A stretch of 64,000 nucleotides of DNA from Diospyros lotus (lineage: Eukaryota > Streptophyta > Magnoliopsida > Ericales > Ebenaceae): assembly GCF_014633365.1 (NCBI RefSeq), contig NC_068351.1, forward strand, positions 20,139,366-20,203,365. Reading direction: 5' to 3'. Position 1 is the first letter of the stretch. Each line of letters starts with the position of its first letter. A program made the position numbers and the translations under genes. Below the pieces are notes generated by a model. That model did not search any database. It saw nothing but the letters and a program-made list of their open reading frames with translations, and had not been told where the DNA came from. Positions 44,641-57,670 of this stretch are shown here, in pieces.

Positions 44641-46995
44641 TTATTCTCTCTCCCAAGTTATCTCCTCACTTACTGGGTTTCTCCACAGAACTTGCACAAG
44701 GGGAATTGACTTGTTACTTAGGACTTGATCCCTACGATCCAAAATTTTGACCGATTTCTCAACGTACGAAAGATTTTCTTGAACCTCGATAGATTCGGTT
44801 GGCATTACTTGAGAGGGATTTGGCTTATGCTTACGTAATTGCAATACATGAAATACATTGTGGAGGTTTGATAGGGCCAAGGGTAGAGCAAGTCGATAAG
44901 CGACTGGTCCAATTCTTTCCATTATATCATACGGACCTATATACCTAGGACTTAACTTGTCCTTTTTCTTGTTGCTTCGAGTCACCATTCTTAGTGGAGA
45001 TATCTTTAGGTACACTTTATCCACAACTTGGAACTCTAAATTCCTTCTTCTAGTATTTGCATAGGATTTTTGACGATCCTGAGCTTCCTTGATTCTTTCT
45101 CGAATGATCTTTATCTTTTCTGTTGTCTCTTGAACTATCTCGGGTCCCAAGATTTGACGTTCACCTACCTTAGTCCAACATATCTGGGATCTACATTTTC
45201 GTCCGTATAAGCCTTCATATGGAGCCATTCCAATGCTGCTATGATAGTTGTTATTGTAAGCGAACTCTACCAATGGTAAGTGCTCTTCCTAGCTACCTGG
45301 AAAGTCAATAGCACAGGCTCGGAACCTATCTTCTAGGGTTTGAATGGTCATTTCTGATTGACCAACAATCTGGGGATGATAGGCTGTACTTATCCTAAGC
45401 TGAGTACCTAAACTCTTTTGCAGAATTCCCCAAAACCTAGAAGTGAACCTTGGGTCGCGGTCTAATATAATACTTATAGGCACTCCATGCAATCTAACAA
45501 TCTCGTTCAGATACTGCTGGGCTAACTTGCTGATCGGTTGGCTTACTTTCATAGCCAGAAAATGTGCAGACTTAGACAATCTGTCAACTATCACCCAAAT
45601 AGCATCATTCCCTTAAGGACTTCTTGGCAATCCCGTCACAAAATCCATCGTAATATGTTTTCATTTCCATTCTGGGATTTCTAATGGCTGCAAACTTCCA
45701 TCCGGTTTCTGATGCTCAATCTTGATTCTTTAACACGTGTCAAATTGACTAAAGTATCTTGCCACCCTTTTCTTCATTCCCGGCCACCAATACAAAGCCT
45801 TCAAGTCTTAGTACATCTTAATGGCACCAGGGTGTATCGAGTATCTGGATTGATGGGCTTCTCCCAAAATTACCTATCGCAATTCCCTCACGCGAGGTAC
45901 ATATATCCTACCTTGAAATTGAATGATGTTTTCTCTTACCTCAAATTTCAGTCTCTTTGCTCGCCCATGCTCGTCAACCCACATTTTAATTCGGGAGTCT
46001 TCTGAGTAAGCCTGTCGTATCTGATTCATTAATTCTGGTTGTAGAGTGAGACTAGCTGCGTAGACAGAGTTACCTCGAGAAACTACTCCTACCGTCATCA
46101 GACTAAAAGCTTCAACTAGCTTCCACTCTGCCACCAGCATTCCAGCCACACAAGTGGTTTCTTTTCTGCTTAGGGCATCAGCCACAACATTAGCTTTACC
46201 TGGATGGTATTGGATAGTGCAGTCGTAATCTTTTAATAGTTCCATCTATCTTCGTTGCCTCATGTTTAACTCTTTTTGCGAGAACACGTATTATAGGCTC
46301 TTGTGATTAGTAAAAATTTTGAACTTCTCACCATATAAATAATGTCTCCAAATCTTTAAGAAAAACACCACTGCTGCCAACTCCAAATTGTGGGTCAGGT
46401 AATTCCGCTCGTGGTTCTTGAGCTGTTGGGACCCATAGGCAATGACCCTACCGAGTTGCATCAGCACACACCCCAAACCGTTTCTTGAGGCGTCAGTGTA
46501 TACCATAAATCCTCTTGATCCATTTGGCATAGCCAGTATTGGAGCAGTTGTCAGCTTATCCTTAAGTGTCTGAAAACTTTCTTCGCATCGCTCGTTCCAA
46601 TCGAACTTTACCCCCTTCTGAGTTAACTTGGTGAGGGGTGTGGCGATCCTAGAAAATCCTTCCACGAACTTTCTATAATACCCTGCTAATCCCAAGAAGC
46701 TCTTAACTTCGATAACAGACTGAGGTTGCTTCCAATTCTTCACAGATGCTATCTTGGCTGGGTCGACCGATATTCCTTCGGCCGATATAACATGCCCTAA
46801 AAATGCCACTTGGTATAACCAAAATTCACATTTCAAGAATTTGGCATACAACTTATGTTTTTGGAACGTTTGCAATATCACCCTTAAATGCGACTCGTGC
46901 TCTTCTTTCGAGGGAGAGTATATCAGTATGTCGTCTATAAACACGATCACGAATTTGTCCAAAAATGACTTGAAGACTCGATTCATAGTATCCAT
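44641..46995 (-). pseudogene. Gypsy pol, second part: RT C-terminus, RNase H, integrase, chromodomain
   Basis: From high to low coordinate: RT active-site block [15 protein letters not shown] and [18 protein letters not shown] (46995-46600); RNase [18 protein letters not shown] (about 46500); stops near 46290 and 46246; HPGKANVVADALSRKE (about 46200); a zinc-binding integrase segment broken by stops (45870-45600); integrase core [26 protein letters not shown] and [21 protein letters not shown] (45594-45330); then 45273-44641 with FAYNNNYHSSIGMAPYEGLYG, the GPY-type module RYIGPYDIMERIGPVAYRL, and a chromodomain-like end (ILDRRDQVL, VLWRNPVSEEITWE). A chromodomain directs integration to marked chromatin in chromoviruses. 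Several stops and frame breaks; non-functional. Confidence 0.85.
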
Positions 46996-47796
46996 AAAAG
47001 CTGCTAGGTCATTGGTTAGTGACTGCTACGCTACCCTGCACATTTATTTATCAAAACAACAGCCAAATTTATCAAACATTAATCCTCTTGTTAAAGTAGG
47101 TATAGGGCGATTATACTCGCCAGTGTGCGAGTGTGCGTGTAGTACAATTTTAAATTTATAATTCGGTGAGTCCGAGTCGGTTCACAGGGAGATTATTTTA
47201 GATGAAAACAGAAATCACTGAATATTTGATTTTAAGAGGTGATTAAGATAATCTAAAGGAAATGATTAAAACTAAATTAACAATGAATTTAAGTACCTTG
47301 GGTCAAGACAATTTCAGTGTCAAAATCAATTAATTCCCAATTTAATAGAAAAGATCAATAATATTCATCTGAATTAAGTTTTGCAGATCTGTCAATAATT
47401 TTAGTTCAAAATAATGATAATTCTTGTTTAAGCAATCTCCATACATGGCATGGAAATTCTAAGTTAAGCAATTATCATAAATTGAATTATATCCCACAGA
47501 TAGAATTTATAGGTACAGATTAATCTTTTGGGCATGGGTATGAAAACATTTCCAGGTCTAGCAATCTCCATACGTGGCATGGAAACTCTAAGTTAGGCTT
47601 ATGCTCAAATCCAAACTCAAAGATACACTATACGCACACTGCTCAAATTAAATCAGATTAATATTACACAATTGAAGCGCAACTTTCTTTGGGAATCATT
47701 GGCGTTGGACGCTGTCCTTGCCGTAACCCAAGATTGGATTTAGCTACTCATCTTCATTTGAAAATAAATTGGCAAGAATTTAAATGATGGGAATTA

Positions 47797-47965
47797 AAAG
47801 ATAGTATTTAAAAGACTATTTTTTAACCGACCATGTAGGCGGTGTATAGTGAAAAGACAGTAATTGAAAGACTATTTTTTAACCGACCATATAGGCTGTA
47901 TATAATGAAAAAACAATATTTAAAGACAATATTCAACCGACCATATAGGCGGTATATAATAAAAA
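47797..47965. repeat. 56-bp tandem repeat, 3 copies
   Basis: Unit contains gactattttttaaccgacca followed by tataggcggtatataatga. It lies downstream of the TATA box in LTR orientation. A separate pair of direct repeats (caatctccatac-tggcatggaa, 47436 and 47566) lies nearby. Confidence 0.75.
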
Positions 47966-48329
47966 GACATTATGAATAACATAATACAACTATATGGAAA
48001 CAAAGGTTGAAGATTTAAGAGAGAAATTCTAAGAACGAAACTATATTAAAACTAAAGTGAAAAATTTGAGAGAGAAATCTCAAGAACACAACTATACTTT
48101 CATTATAGGAAAATTGAATGGTTACAAATGCATCCCAAGTGCTCTATTTATAGGGTAAAAGATGCAATAGAGACCACTCAATTATATAATTTAATAATAC
48201 AAAATATCTAAAGAAAAACAAAATAACTAATTTAAAAATACAAAGATAAGTAAAATATCTAATACATGATGTAAGCAATGATGTCATTCCAACCCATGAT
48301 GTAAGCGATGATGTCATCAATTTGTGGGA

Positions 48330-48525
48330 CTTGGGCTTTTCATATTTTTGGGCTTGGGCCTTCCTTATGTTGGGCTTGGGCCTTCCTTGTTTTGGGCTAA
48401 GCCTTCCTTGTTTTGGGCTTGGGCTTGGACCTTCCTTGTGTTGGGCTTGGGCTTGGGCCTTTCTTGTGTTGGGCTTGGGCCTGGGCCTTCCTTGTGTTGG
48501 GCTTGGGCTTGGGCTTTCCATATTT
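48330..48525. repeat. Minisatellite of ttgggcttgggcct-type units
   Basis: Repeated ttgggcttgggccttccttg with variants (with and without an extra gggctt). In all frames it yields spurious Gly/Leu-Pro or Ser-Pro-rich ORFs (48144-48678), which are not genes. Located upstream of the TATA box in the LTR orientation. Confidence 0.85.
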
Positions 48526-48701
48526 TTATATTATTATATTATTATATATATTATATTTATTTTTTTATATTTTATATATATTTTTATATTAATATTTTTA
48601 AACATGCACAAAATCACAAAATGCATGATAATATTCAATTTAAACCATTTTAAGATCAAAATAAGGGTGAAATTATAACAAAATTTTTACAAAATTGATC
48701 A

Positions 48702-50571
48702 CTAATCAGTTAGCCCGAACGGCATCACCAAAAATTCGTAGTGCCCATATCGAGAACGAAAAGCTATCTTGGGCACATCCTCTGCTTTGATCCTCAATTG
48801 GTAGTACCCTGATCTCAAGTCAATTTTTGAGAAGACCTTGGCTCCTTGTAACTGGTCAAACAGCTCCTCTATTCTGGGGAGTGGGTACTTATTCTTGACA
48901 ATTATATTATTCAGCTGCCGATAGTCTATACACATCCTCAGACTCCCATCATTTTTCTTAACAAAGAGCACTGGTGCAGCCCATGGCGACATGCTTGGTC
49001 TGATGAACCCCTTGTCCAATAGCTCTTGAAGTTGGGTCTTTAATTCTCTTAATTCTTCAGGGGCCATTTTATACGGGGGTATAGAAACCGGTTTTGCCCT
49101 TGGCACAATTTTTATCGAAAACTCAATCTCTCTCTAGGGTGGCAATCTAGGAAATTCTTCGGGAAACACATCCCCGAATTCTCTGATGATCCACACTTCT
49201 TCAATTTTTAAGGGTTCCTCACTTTTCCCTTGAACACAAGCCAAGTACCCCTGTACCCCTTGTCGTAATAGTTTCTCAGCCTTTAGAGTTGAGATCCACT
49301 TCCGTTCACTTTCCCACTTTTGCCCTCGAAACTTGACATTCAAGTCTTTGTTCTTGAAACTGACTGTCTTAGCTTTACAGTCCAATGTAGCATTGTATTT
49401 GGTTAGGAAGTCCATCCCTAGAATTATGTAAAAATCTTGAAATTCCAGAAGGATCAGATCCACCAGGAACTCAACTTCTCCTATCTGAATTTTTTTATTT
49501 TTATAACCTAAAGAAGTTTCTAGAGACTTCTCCATTGAGATTGCCACAATCATACGACAGTTGAAGTTTTTCGATTTTTCTCCTAGTACTTCAGCACATG
49601 CATGCGAAATGAATGAATGACTTGCTCTTGAATCTATCAAAACATGCATAGGAATACCAGATGTAGACATGGTACCTTCGATTACTGTTGGGTCTTCTGC
49701 CACATCTTATCGAGTTAGATGAAACACTTTTCCTTGCTGTACCCTGGCATTTCTTGACAGTCCCTGAGGTTGACTCATCTACCGCGGCTTGGGGATTACC
49801 CTTGCAAAATGTCCTATCTGCTGGAAGTTAAAACAAGTGATTCCTTTCTTAGGGAAGTTCTGGTTGACATGTCCCTCTTCTCCGCAGTTGTAACAACCTT
49901 TCATTCCCAGCCGGCATGACTTCTCGGGGTGTTGCTTCTGGCATCTAGTGCATGGATTACTAGGCTTGAACTTAGGCTTCTTCAGGTCTAACTTCTTGCT
50001 TGCTCTCTAATTACTTGCTTGCTGACTTTCTCCTTGAATGGCTTCGATTCGGCTTCGATTCGGCTTAGATTAGCCTCAGTTGTGATGGCTTGCAGCACCA
50101 CTTCTGCATAAGACTGAGTACTTATACTGCTCAAGGCCCGCTGAAGCCTCAGATTTAGCCCCCTAAAAACTTTTGGGCTTTAATCCTTTCATCTCCTTTA
50201 TAAATGGGCATGTACCTGATCAGCCGTTAAAAGCATCTTCGTACTAGGCTACGGTCATGTCCCCAGTTTGCCTTAACTCCATAAATTCTCTCTCCTTCTT
50301 CATTCTTAGTTTTAGAGGGAAGTACTTCTCATCGAAGAGTTCTTTGAACTGCTCCCAAGTGACATATGGTGCCCTAGCTCGAGGGGTCATTGCTCGTTTA
50401 ACTCCTTTCCACCATCTGTCTGCCTCGCTTGAAACATAAAGGTGGCATAGTTGACTTTCTCCTTTTCTCCGCAGTACAAGTGATCTAGCAGCTTCTCCGT
50501 TTGTTCAATCCAGAATTCCCCTTCGCTGGGGTCTGCGCCAAGCTTCCCTTAAAAGACATGAGGGTTCTATC
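48702..50571 (-). pseudogene. Gypsy gag end, protease and RT N-terminal part
   Basis: 50571-49735: gag retrotransposon domain end (GEFWIEQTEKLLDHL) and three zinc-knuckle-like motifs, CTRCQKQHPEKSC, CYNCGEEGHVNQNF and CFNFQQIGHFARV, the last two with lost ligands. 49703-49134: aspartic protease with IDSRASHSFIS (usual DSGASHSF altered). Stops at about 49711 and 49131. 49106-48714: RT from [20 protein letters not shown] through [25 protein letters not shown] and [14 protein letters not shown], where the solo LTR interrupts. The gag N-terminus, PBS and leader are gone, removed with the Sirevirus/LTR junction at 57835. Confidence 0.85.
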
Positions 50572-52613
50572 TGTTGAGTATATATTTTGATGATTGAAGA
50601 TTGGCATGTGTGAATGTGAATGTTCATTTATATTTTATGTACTAACAAAACATGAAGCCTTCATAAGGCTTACAAAGCTATTCTCTAGTGATTTCATGAC
50701 ACAAGTTATATATGGAAACAAGTTTTTAGAGAGCTTTCTAGAAATTTGAGTATTTGAGCTATGTATGGAAAGTTCTTCTTGGAATGGAAAGTCTAGAAGA
50801 TATATATATGGAATCCTTGTTCATATATGGGAAGTTCAAAAGATCTATATGGAAGTTTTTGAGGAGATTGGAGTAGTCCACTATATGGAGTTGCCATATA
50901 TGTAACTTGGCGACATGGCAGTCACGTGGAGCACACTCATCAAGGCTACATCTTCTCGTTGGTCTAGATATGGTAAGAGAATCATGGAGTAAATTTAAAG
51001 GTTCCTAGAAGCTCCTCTACTCAGTTAAATATGGAAGAATTTTTTGAATTGCATTCAAATGGAGAAGTTAAAGATTCAGCATTATTGTTCAACATTAATG
51101 GAGGAAATTAAGGTTTGGAAATTAAACCTTGATTGATATTACTTTCCTTTATTGCTGATTCTCTCTCATTAAAAGGATATGGAGACTCAAATCATGGAAT
51201 CAAGTATCCTACTCATTATGGCTAATTGATATCTTCATTTTGGGAGAATATTCAAAGGATATCTTGCATATATTCAGCTACACAAATTGATTCTCTACTT
51301 GTCAACATTTTTTAGTATGGAAACTTGATCAATTATGAGCTTTTGAAGTTATAATTGATATCTTCATTGTTGGACAAATTTGCTTCATTATTTGAGAATA
51401 TTTGGTTGGATTTTACACCATTTGGAGGTTTAAATTCAAATTTCAAATTAGCTAGGCTTGTTATGGAAGCTAAGGGGACAATTGCACAATTAAAGGAGTT
51501 TGAAGATCAACTAGAAGTCAGAATCAATCATTTGTTATTTAATTTCGATTTTGCAAGAATTATGAAAGGTTTTGATGATATTTTAATCATTAAAATCAGC
51601 CATGCATTAGTGGAATTGATTTGCTCATTCAAGGCTGATTGGAGATCAACAAAAGTCAAAGGTCTTTGATGATCAATCAAGTTAGCTAATTATGGAAGGT
51701 AAATCAAGAATTCAATATGGAGGGCGGAGATTGGCTTAAAGACTTGCCACATGGAGTGCTGAGATTGATCAAGGAAAGCTTACTCTAACACTATATAAAA
51801 GGATCTCTTGAAGGGTTTGGAACAACTTTTGGAAGCCCTATTATTTTCTACATCATTGGCCAAGATTTTCATTCTCTCTAAGTCTTTCTTTTCCTCTGTC
51901 TTCTTGAGAGAAAACTAAGAGAGTTCTCTACACTTCATTGTATTATTTTTGAGAGAACCTTATTTCTTAATCTCTACTATTCTTGTATTTTGTAAAGAGC
52001 GTACAAAATCCAAACTAGTGAGTGTGAGACTCCAGAAGTAGTTTGGTGGTGGTGAAGCCAAGTGAAGGCTTTGGTGGTTGTAACAAAAGTTTCATATAGT
52101 GGATTTGGTTGAAAATCCTAAGGAAGGAAATCCTTAGGTAGTGGATGTAAGCCAAAAGGGCCGAACCACTATACATCGCTGTGTTCTTCTTCTTTTCATT
52201 CTTACTTATTCTTGCTTGCTTGATTGTTTGTTTTTGTGCTATTTGAAGTGGTCGAATCCTTAGGCCTACATTCTTGATGGTTATTTTGATTATATTCTTA
52301 TTTGCTTTAATTGATCATTCTTTGTACTCATTCAATATTCCATTTGGTTTATTTAAAGACTTGTTATTGTGTGCATTCAAATCACTTGTTTTTACCAAGT
52401 TGTAATTTGAAGAGTATATTGGACCAAAGCACATACTAGCACAGCTGGCAGATATCATATTATCCATCTAGTATTTAAGTGCTCCCGTACTCTCAACTAC
52501 AATTTTGGTTTGTATTAAATTTGTTTTCTCATATATATACGTGCATAAGTTTTGCATTAGAGTTTTAAAAGGTGTCAATTCACCCCCTCTCTTGACTAGG
52601 TTAGAACTCAACA
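50572..52613 (+). repeat. 5' LTR of the Sirevirus-like copia
   Basis: tgttgagtatatattttgatg to gttagaactcaaca. TATA box ctatataaaagg at 51791-51802. The ORF at 51355-51669 lies in U3 and has no recognisable domain. Confidence 0.85.
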
Positions 52614-52615
52614 AG

Positions 52616-52627
52616 TGGTATCAGAGC
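52616..52627 (+). other. Primer-binding site (initiator Met tRNA)
   Basis: tggtatcagagc, an exact match to the standard copia PBS, two bases after the LTR end. Confidence 0.95.
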
Positions 52628-52668
52628 AAGGTTCCTAAGAGAGTGATTAATCATCACTAAGTGTATCC

Positions 52669-54382
52669 ATGGCATCGAGTTCACATTTTTATGAAAATGA
52701 GGGTCGTTCTTTGTCTAGGGCACCATTCTTTGATGGTACTGATTATGCATATTGGAAAACAATGATGGAAGATTTTTTAATTGCATATAGTCTTGATTTT
52801 TGAGAAATAGTTAGAGATGGTCCATATGTCCCTAAGGAAAAGGTAAAAAGAGGAGAAGTAGAAGAGATAGTGGAAAAGAGTAGAGATAAGTACACAGATG
52901 AAGATAAGAGATTAATTGCTTTAAACGCTAAGGCTAAGAGTGCATTTCATTGTGCTTTGAGTAGATCTGAATTTAATCATGTACAGTGTTGTAAATCTGC
53001 TTATGAAATTTGGAAGAAGTTAGAGTTAAAATATGAAGGTACTAGTCAAGTTAGAGAAACAAAAATAAACATGTACATACATGATTTTGAATTGTTTTCT
53101 ATGAAACCTAATGAATCTATTTCTGAAATGTATACTCGCTTGACTGATATTCTTAACTCTCTTGAGTCTCTTGGTAAATCATTTTCAGATTTTGAAAAGG
53201 TGCAAAAGGTTCTAAGATCTCTACCAGAGGCATGGGATCCAAAGGTGACAGCCATTCAAGAGGCCAAGGATACCAAGAAGTTGTCACGAGAAGAACTAAT
53301 GGATTCACTAATGACACATGAGCTTACTCTCAAAAATAGGTATAAAAACAAAGAAGATTCTTTAAAATCTAAATCAATTGCTTTACCTGTTGCACAGGAA
53401 TCCAATGGAGAGGAGGATTCGGAAGAGGAGATTGCCATGTTGGCTAGGAGGCTTCGAAACTTTATGAAAAAGAATAAAAGGAGTTCCAGCAAGACTAAGC
53501 CCGTAGAAGCCTCAAATGAAAAGAAAGTAGAGGTTACTTGCTACAAGTGTGGCAAGATTGGACACTACAAGTCTGAATGTCCCAAATCAAAGAAGGGTAG
53601 ATCCAAAGGAAAGAGAAAAGAAGAGAAGAAAGATAGAAAAGCATTCAAAGTAACTTGGGATGATTCTAGTGAATCTGAATCATCTTCAAGCGATAAAAAG
53701 AAGAAAAGGCCAATTTTTTTTTTGATGGCCAAAGGAGAAAAGAACTCATCTTCCACAGATGAGGAGGTAAACACTTTTGAAATGGATGCATTATTAGAAG
53801 AGTTTGATTTTCTGTTAAAAAAACATAAAACGACTATTAGAGAAATCAAGGAGCTTAAGAGAGAAAATGGTAGATTAGAAAAGAAAGAGGAAGAGTACAT
53901 GGAAGAAATATATGAGTTAAACTCTAAAATTAGGAAAATGGAAGAAAATAAACCAAATGAAGTGTGCATTAAAAGATACTATAAATGAATTGCATGACAC
54001 TATTGATAGTCTTAGGGAGCATGAATGCATTGTATGTGATCATTCTGAGTTACTAAATGAAATAGCATGTTTAAAAGAAAAGAATGAGCACTTAGAAAAA
54101 TCATTTTTAAAATTTTCTTTGAGTTCTAGTAAATTGGATTCTTTGCTTGCATCTCAAAAACCATATTTTAAAAAGGCTGGTCTTGGTTTTGACCCTAGTA
54201 AACTAAAAGAGAAAATCCAAAAATCTGGTTCTTCCACTCATCTTACTCATTCTAGGCGTGTGCATCATGTTAGAATCATTAAAGGAGCAAAATATCTTCC
54301 TAGAGCTAAATATGCAAAACTAGTTAGAACTAGGAATAATAAAGTTGTTAAACTAGGAGTTTTTGGATTCCTAAGGGTTTAA
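52669..54382 (+). pseudogene. Sirevirus-like gag
   Basis: Start ATG at 52669 (MASSSHFYENEGRSLSR), then the copia gag opening FFDGTDYAYWKTMMEDFL. An in-frame stop lies at 52801. The frame continues to 53988 with the UBN2 domain (CALSRSEFNHVQCCKSAYE, then MKPNESISEMYTRLTDIL and LRSLPEAWDPKVTAI), a CCHC knuckle CYKCGKIGHYKSEC at about 53540-53581, a Lys/Ser-rich stretch, and a coiled coil (IREIKELKRENGRLEKKEEE). The frame shifts near 53960, and 53957-54382 carries on the coiled coil (ELLNEIACLKEKNEHLEKSF). Gag forms the virus-like particle. Not functional as it stands. Confidence 0.85.
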
Positions 54383-54399
54383 ATGATCAAAAAGCTAAG

Positions 54400-55517
54400 G
54401 AACATATATTTGATACATATGGCTATGATTTCATGTTCTCTAACCCCCAAGGACCCAAAGTTTGGGCACCCAAGGTTCCTTGATTTGCTTAATAGGTGTG
54501 CTTGAAGGCCAAAGGCACTTCAAGCCAATGGTTCTTGGACAGCGGATGTTCAAGGCACATGACTGGAGATGCCACCTTATTTTCGTCTCTTAAAGCTAAA
54601 AAGCATGGAGGTAATGTCACTTTTGGCGATGGCTCAAAAGGGAAAGTTGTAGGCATTGGAAACGTGGGTAATCCTTCTAAACTCATGTTTCAAGATGTCT
54701 TATTTGTGAGTGGCTTATCCTACAACTTGCTTAGCTTAAGTCAATTAATTGACAAAGGCTACATGATTACATTTGAAGGTAATAAGTGCTTGATTAAAGA
54801 TTCTTTAAATAAGATTGTTTTAAAAGGCATTAGAGAAGGAAGCATTTATGTGCTAAATCTGAATTCTTTATGTGTTAATGATGCTACTTGTCTTATGGTG
54901 AATGATAACTCTATGGATCTATGGCATAGAAGATTAGGTCATATTAGCACATCTACTCTTTCTAAACTAATAAAAAAAAATCTGATTAGAGGAATGCCTA
55001 AATTGAATTTGAATGACCTACATATGTGTGATGCATGCATTAGAGGAAAACAAGTTAGAGAATCATTTAAATCAAAACAAGATGTTACCACAACTAGGCT
55101 ATTAGAATTACTTCATTTAGATTTGTTTGGTCCTAATAGGGTTAAAAGTTTAGGTGGTAAATCATATGCATTTGTGATTGTGGATGACTTTTCTCATTTT
55201 ACTTGGTGCTTGTTTATTTCTCATAAAAGTGAGGTATTGCATGTTTTTGATAGTCTAATTAGAAAACTACAAAATCAACAAAATCCATGTGTAATTAAGA
55301 TTAGGAGTGATCATGGTGGTGAGTTTGATAACTTTGGTTTTGTGAGTTATGTGATAAATATGGTATTTCTCATAATTTTTCTGCACCTAGGTCTCCACAA
55401 CAAAATGGAGTAGTTGAAAGAAAAAATAGGTCATTACAAGAAATTAGTAGAACTATGTTAATTGAAAGTGGTTTACCTAAGTCATTTTAGGCTGAAGCAA
55501 TTAATCATGCAAGTTAT
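54400..55517 (+). pseudogene. Sirevirus-like protease and integrase
   Basis: Protease with WFLDSGCSRHMTG and LSYNLLSLSQLID (54500-54760). Gag-pre-integrase WHRRLGHIS and the zinc ligand pair CDACIRGK (54915-55060). Integrase core LLHLDLFGP, VIVDDFSHFTW and IRSDHGGEF (55110-55330). The frame changes near 55351, followed in the next frame by PQQNGVVERKNRSLQEISR. In-frame stop at 55488. Stops also lie between gag and protease (about 54480-54495). Confidence 0.85.
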
Positions 55518-57623
55518 GTGTTAAATAGGTTGTCGATTAGAAAAGGGCTAAATAAGAAACCATATGAACTTTGGCATGGTAAGACACCTAAAGTAGATTA
55601 TCTTAGACCATTTGGGTGTAAATGTTATATTTTAAACACTAAATATAATTTGGATAAGTTTGATGCTAAATCTGATGTAGGTTCCTTGGTTGGTTTTTCT
55701 TCTACTAGTAGAGCATATAGAGTTTATAACTCTAGGACAAAAACGGTAGAAGAGTCCATTCATGTAAAATTTGATGAATCACTAGCTAAGAGTTCTAATA
55801 TTGAAGAGGATGAAGATGTAGTTTTTGAACCACAAATAGAGTCTAGTTTAAAGGAATCTACACCTAATAGCATGGATTCATATATAGAAGCAGATAAATT
55901 GGAAAATAAGACTCATTTAGAATCACAAGAAAATAATGAATTGATAGGTTCTTCGCATGAGCAAAATTGGTATCAAATTAAAAATAAGCACCGGCATCCT
56001 AAAGAATTAATAGTAGGTGACATTTCTCATGGAGTTAGAACTAAATCATCTCATGGTGTGCATCCTTCTAGTTCTTTTGCTTTGATTTGTGAAATTGAGC
56101 CTAAGTGTATTAATGATGCTCTAAAAGCACCCAATTGGGTAATAGCAATGCAAGAAGAGTTAAATGAGTTTGAAAGAAACAAAGTGTGGAGTTTAGTTCC
56201 TAAACCTGAAAATCATTCTATTATTGGTACAAAATGGGTTTTCAAAAACAAAATGGATGAAAATGGAAAAGTGGTTAGGAATAAGGCTAGATTAGTGGCG
56301 CAAGGGTATAGTCAAGAAGAATGAGTAGATTATGATGAGTCGTTTGCACTGGTAGCTAGAATAGAAGCTATTAGGTTGTTAATGGCATTTGCATGCTTTA
56401 AAGTTTTTAAATTGTATCAAATGGATGTTAAGAGTGCATTTTTAAATGGTTTTATTCAAGAAGATGTTTATGGGAAGCAACCCCCTGGTTTTGAAAATCA
56501 AAAGTTCCCAAATCATGTTTACAAGCTTTTTAAATCTCTTTATGGCTTAAAACAAGCTCCTAGAGCATGGTATGATCGTTTATCAAAGTTCTTGCTTGAA
56601 AATGATTTTAATTGTGGGAAAATTGATAGTACTTTGTTTGTGAAGCATAAAAATGATGATTTGCTAATTGTACAAGTGTATGTGGGTGATATTATTTTTG
56701 AATCAACTAATGATTCTTTGTGTAAAGATTTTGCTGATTGTATGAGTGGTGAATTCCAAATGAGCATGATAGGTGAACTAACGTTCTTTTTAGGTTTGCA
56801 AATAAAACAAAGTGAGAATGGAATTCACATTAGTCAAGCTAAATATACTAAAGATTTGCTATTTAGATTTGGCATGGATTTAGCTAAACCTTGTATTACC
56901 CCCGTGGCTGCAAATACAAAGCTTGATAGTGACATAAATGGTAATGAAGTAGACCAAAAGCTATATAGATCTATGATTGGCTCACTATTATATCTTACTG
57001 CATCTAGACCCGATATTATGCATGCTATGTGTTTGTGTGCTAGATTTCAATCTAATCCTAGACAATCACACTTAATTGTGGTAAAACGAATTTTTAGATA
57101 CTTAAAAGATACCTCTACTCTTGGTCTTTGGTATGATAAGAGTTCTTTATTTGATTTGTATGCATATAGTGACTCGGATTATGCTGGTTGTAGATTGGAT
57201 AGAAAAAGTACTACGGGCACTTGTCAATTTCTAGGAAATAAGCTCATTTCATGGTTTTCTAAGAAACAATCAAGTGTAGCACTCTCCACTACTAAAGCTG
57301 AGTATATGGCCATAAGTAGTTGCACTTCACAATTGCTTTGGATTAAACAACAATTAAAGGATTTTGGTTTAGAGTTCAAGAATATTTCCATTTATTGTGA
57401 TAACACAAGTGCTATCCATTTATCTAAGAATCCGGTGTATCATAGCAAAGCTAAGCACATAGAAGTTAGGCATCATTTTATTAGAGAGCATGTGTTACAA
57501 GGTGATATTGTGATTAAATATGTGGATACCAAGAATCAACTTGCTGATATTTTTACTAAACCTCTTTCAAATGAAAATTTTCTTTTTCTTCGAAAATCAC
57601 TTGGGATGATTCCTATTCCCTAA
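55518..57623 (+). pseudogene. Sirevirus-like integrase end, reverse transcriptase and RNase H
   Basis: 55518-56324: integrase C-terminus (PYELWHGKTPKVDYLRPFGC), acidic linker, and RT start (NWVIAMQEELNEFERNKVW, then GTKWVFKNKMDE, KARLVAQGYSQ). Stop at 56322. 56376-57623: QMDVKSAFLNGF, SLYGLKQAPRAWYDRL, and the active-site block VQVYVGDIIFEST, where the second Asp of YVDD is replaced by Gly. RNase H with YSDSDYAGCRLDRKSTTG, LSTTKAEYMAIS and IYCDNTSAIHLSKNP, ending ADIFTKPLSNE. The catalytic change alone should abolish RT activity. Confidence 0.88.
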
Positions 57624-57670
57624 TTGTATTTTTTTTTTCTTTCTCATGTATTTTTTGATAGATTACAAAA

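Larger units (their letters stand above)
47020..48708 (-). mobile_element. Solo LTR inside the gypsy reverse transcriptase, 1689 bp
   Basis: tgactgctacgctaccctgc to gatcactaatca, TG..CA ends, perfect TSD gttag (47015-47019 and 48709-48713). It falls exactly after the RT motif MPFGLT, and RT coding continues on the other side. Minus TATA at 48144-48153 (ctatttatag on plus). Unlike the other solo LTRs here it lacks TGTAAC ends and the conserved core, so it is a different family. Two tandem repeats inside. Confidence 0.9.

Noticed and set aside
48144..48678. Overlapping ORFs on both strands with Gly/Leu- or Ser/Pro-rich repeats
   Set aside because: All come from the ttgggcttgggcct minisatellite inside a solo LTR; no domain, and every frame is repetitive.
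51355..51669. 104-codon ORF upstream of the Sirevirus gag
   Set aside because: Entirely within the U3 part of the 5' LTR, with no domain; likely chance.
53046..53969. Antisense ORFs (Ser/Phe-rich) across gag
   Set aside because: Complement of the Lys/Glu/Ser-rich gag coiled coil; no independent support.
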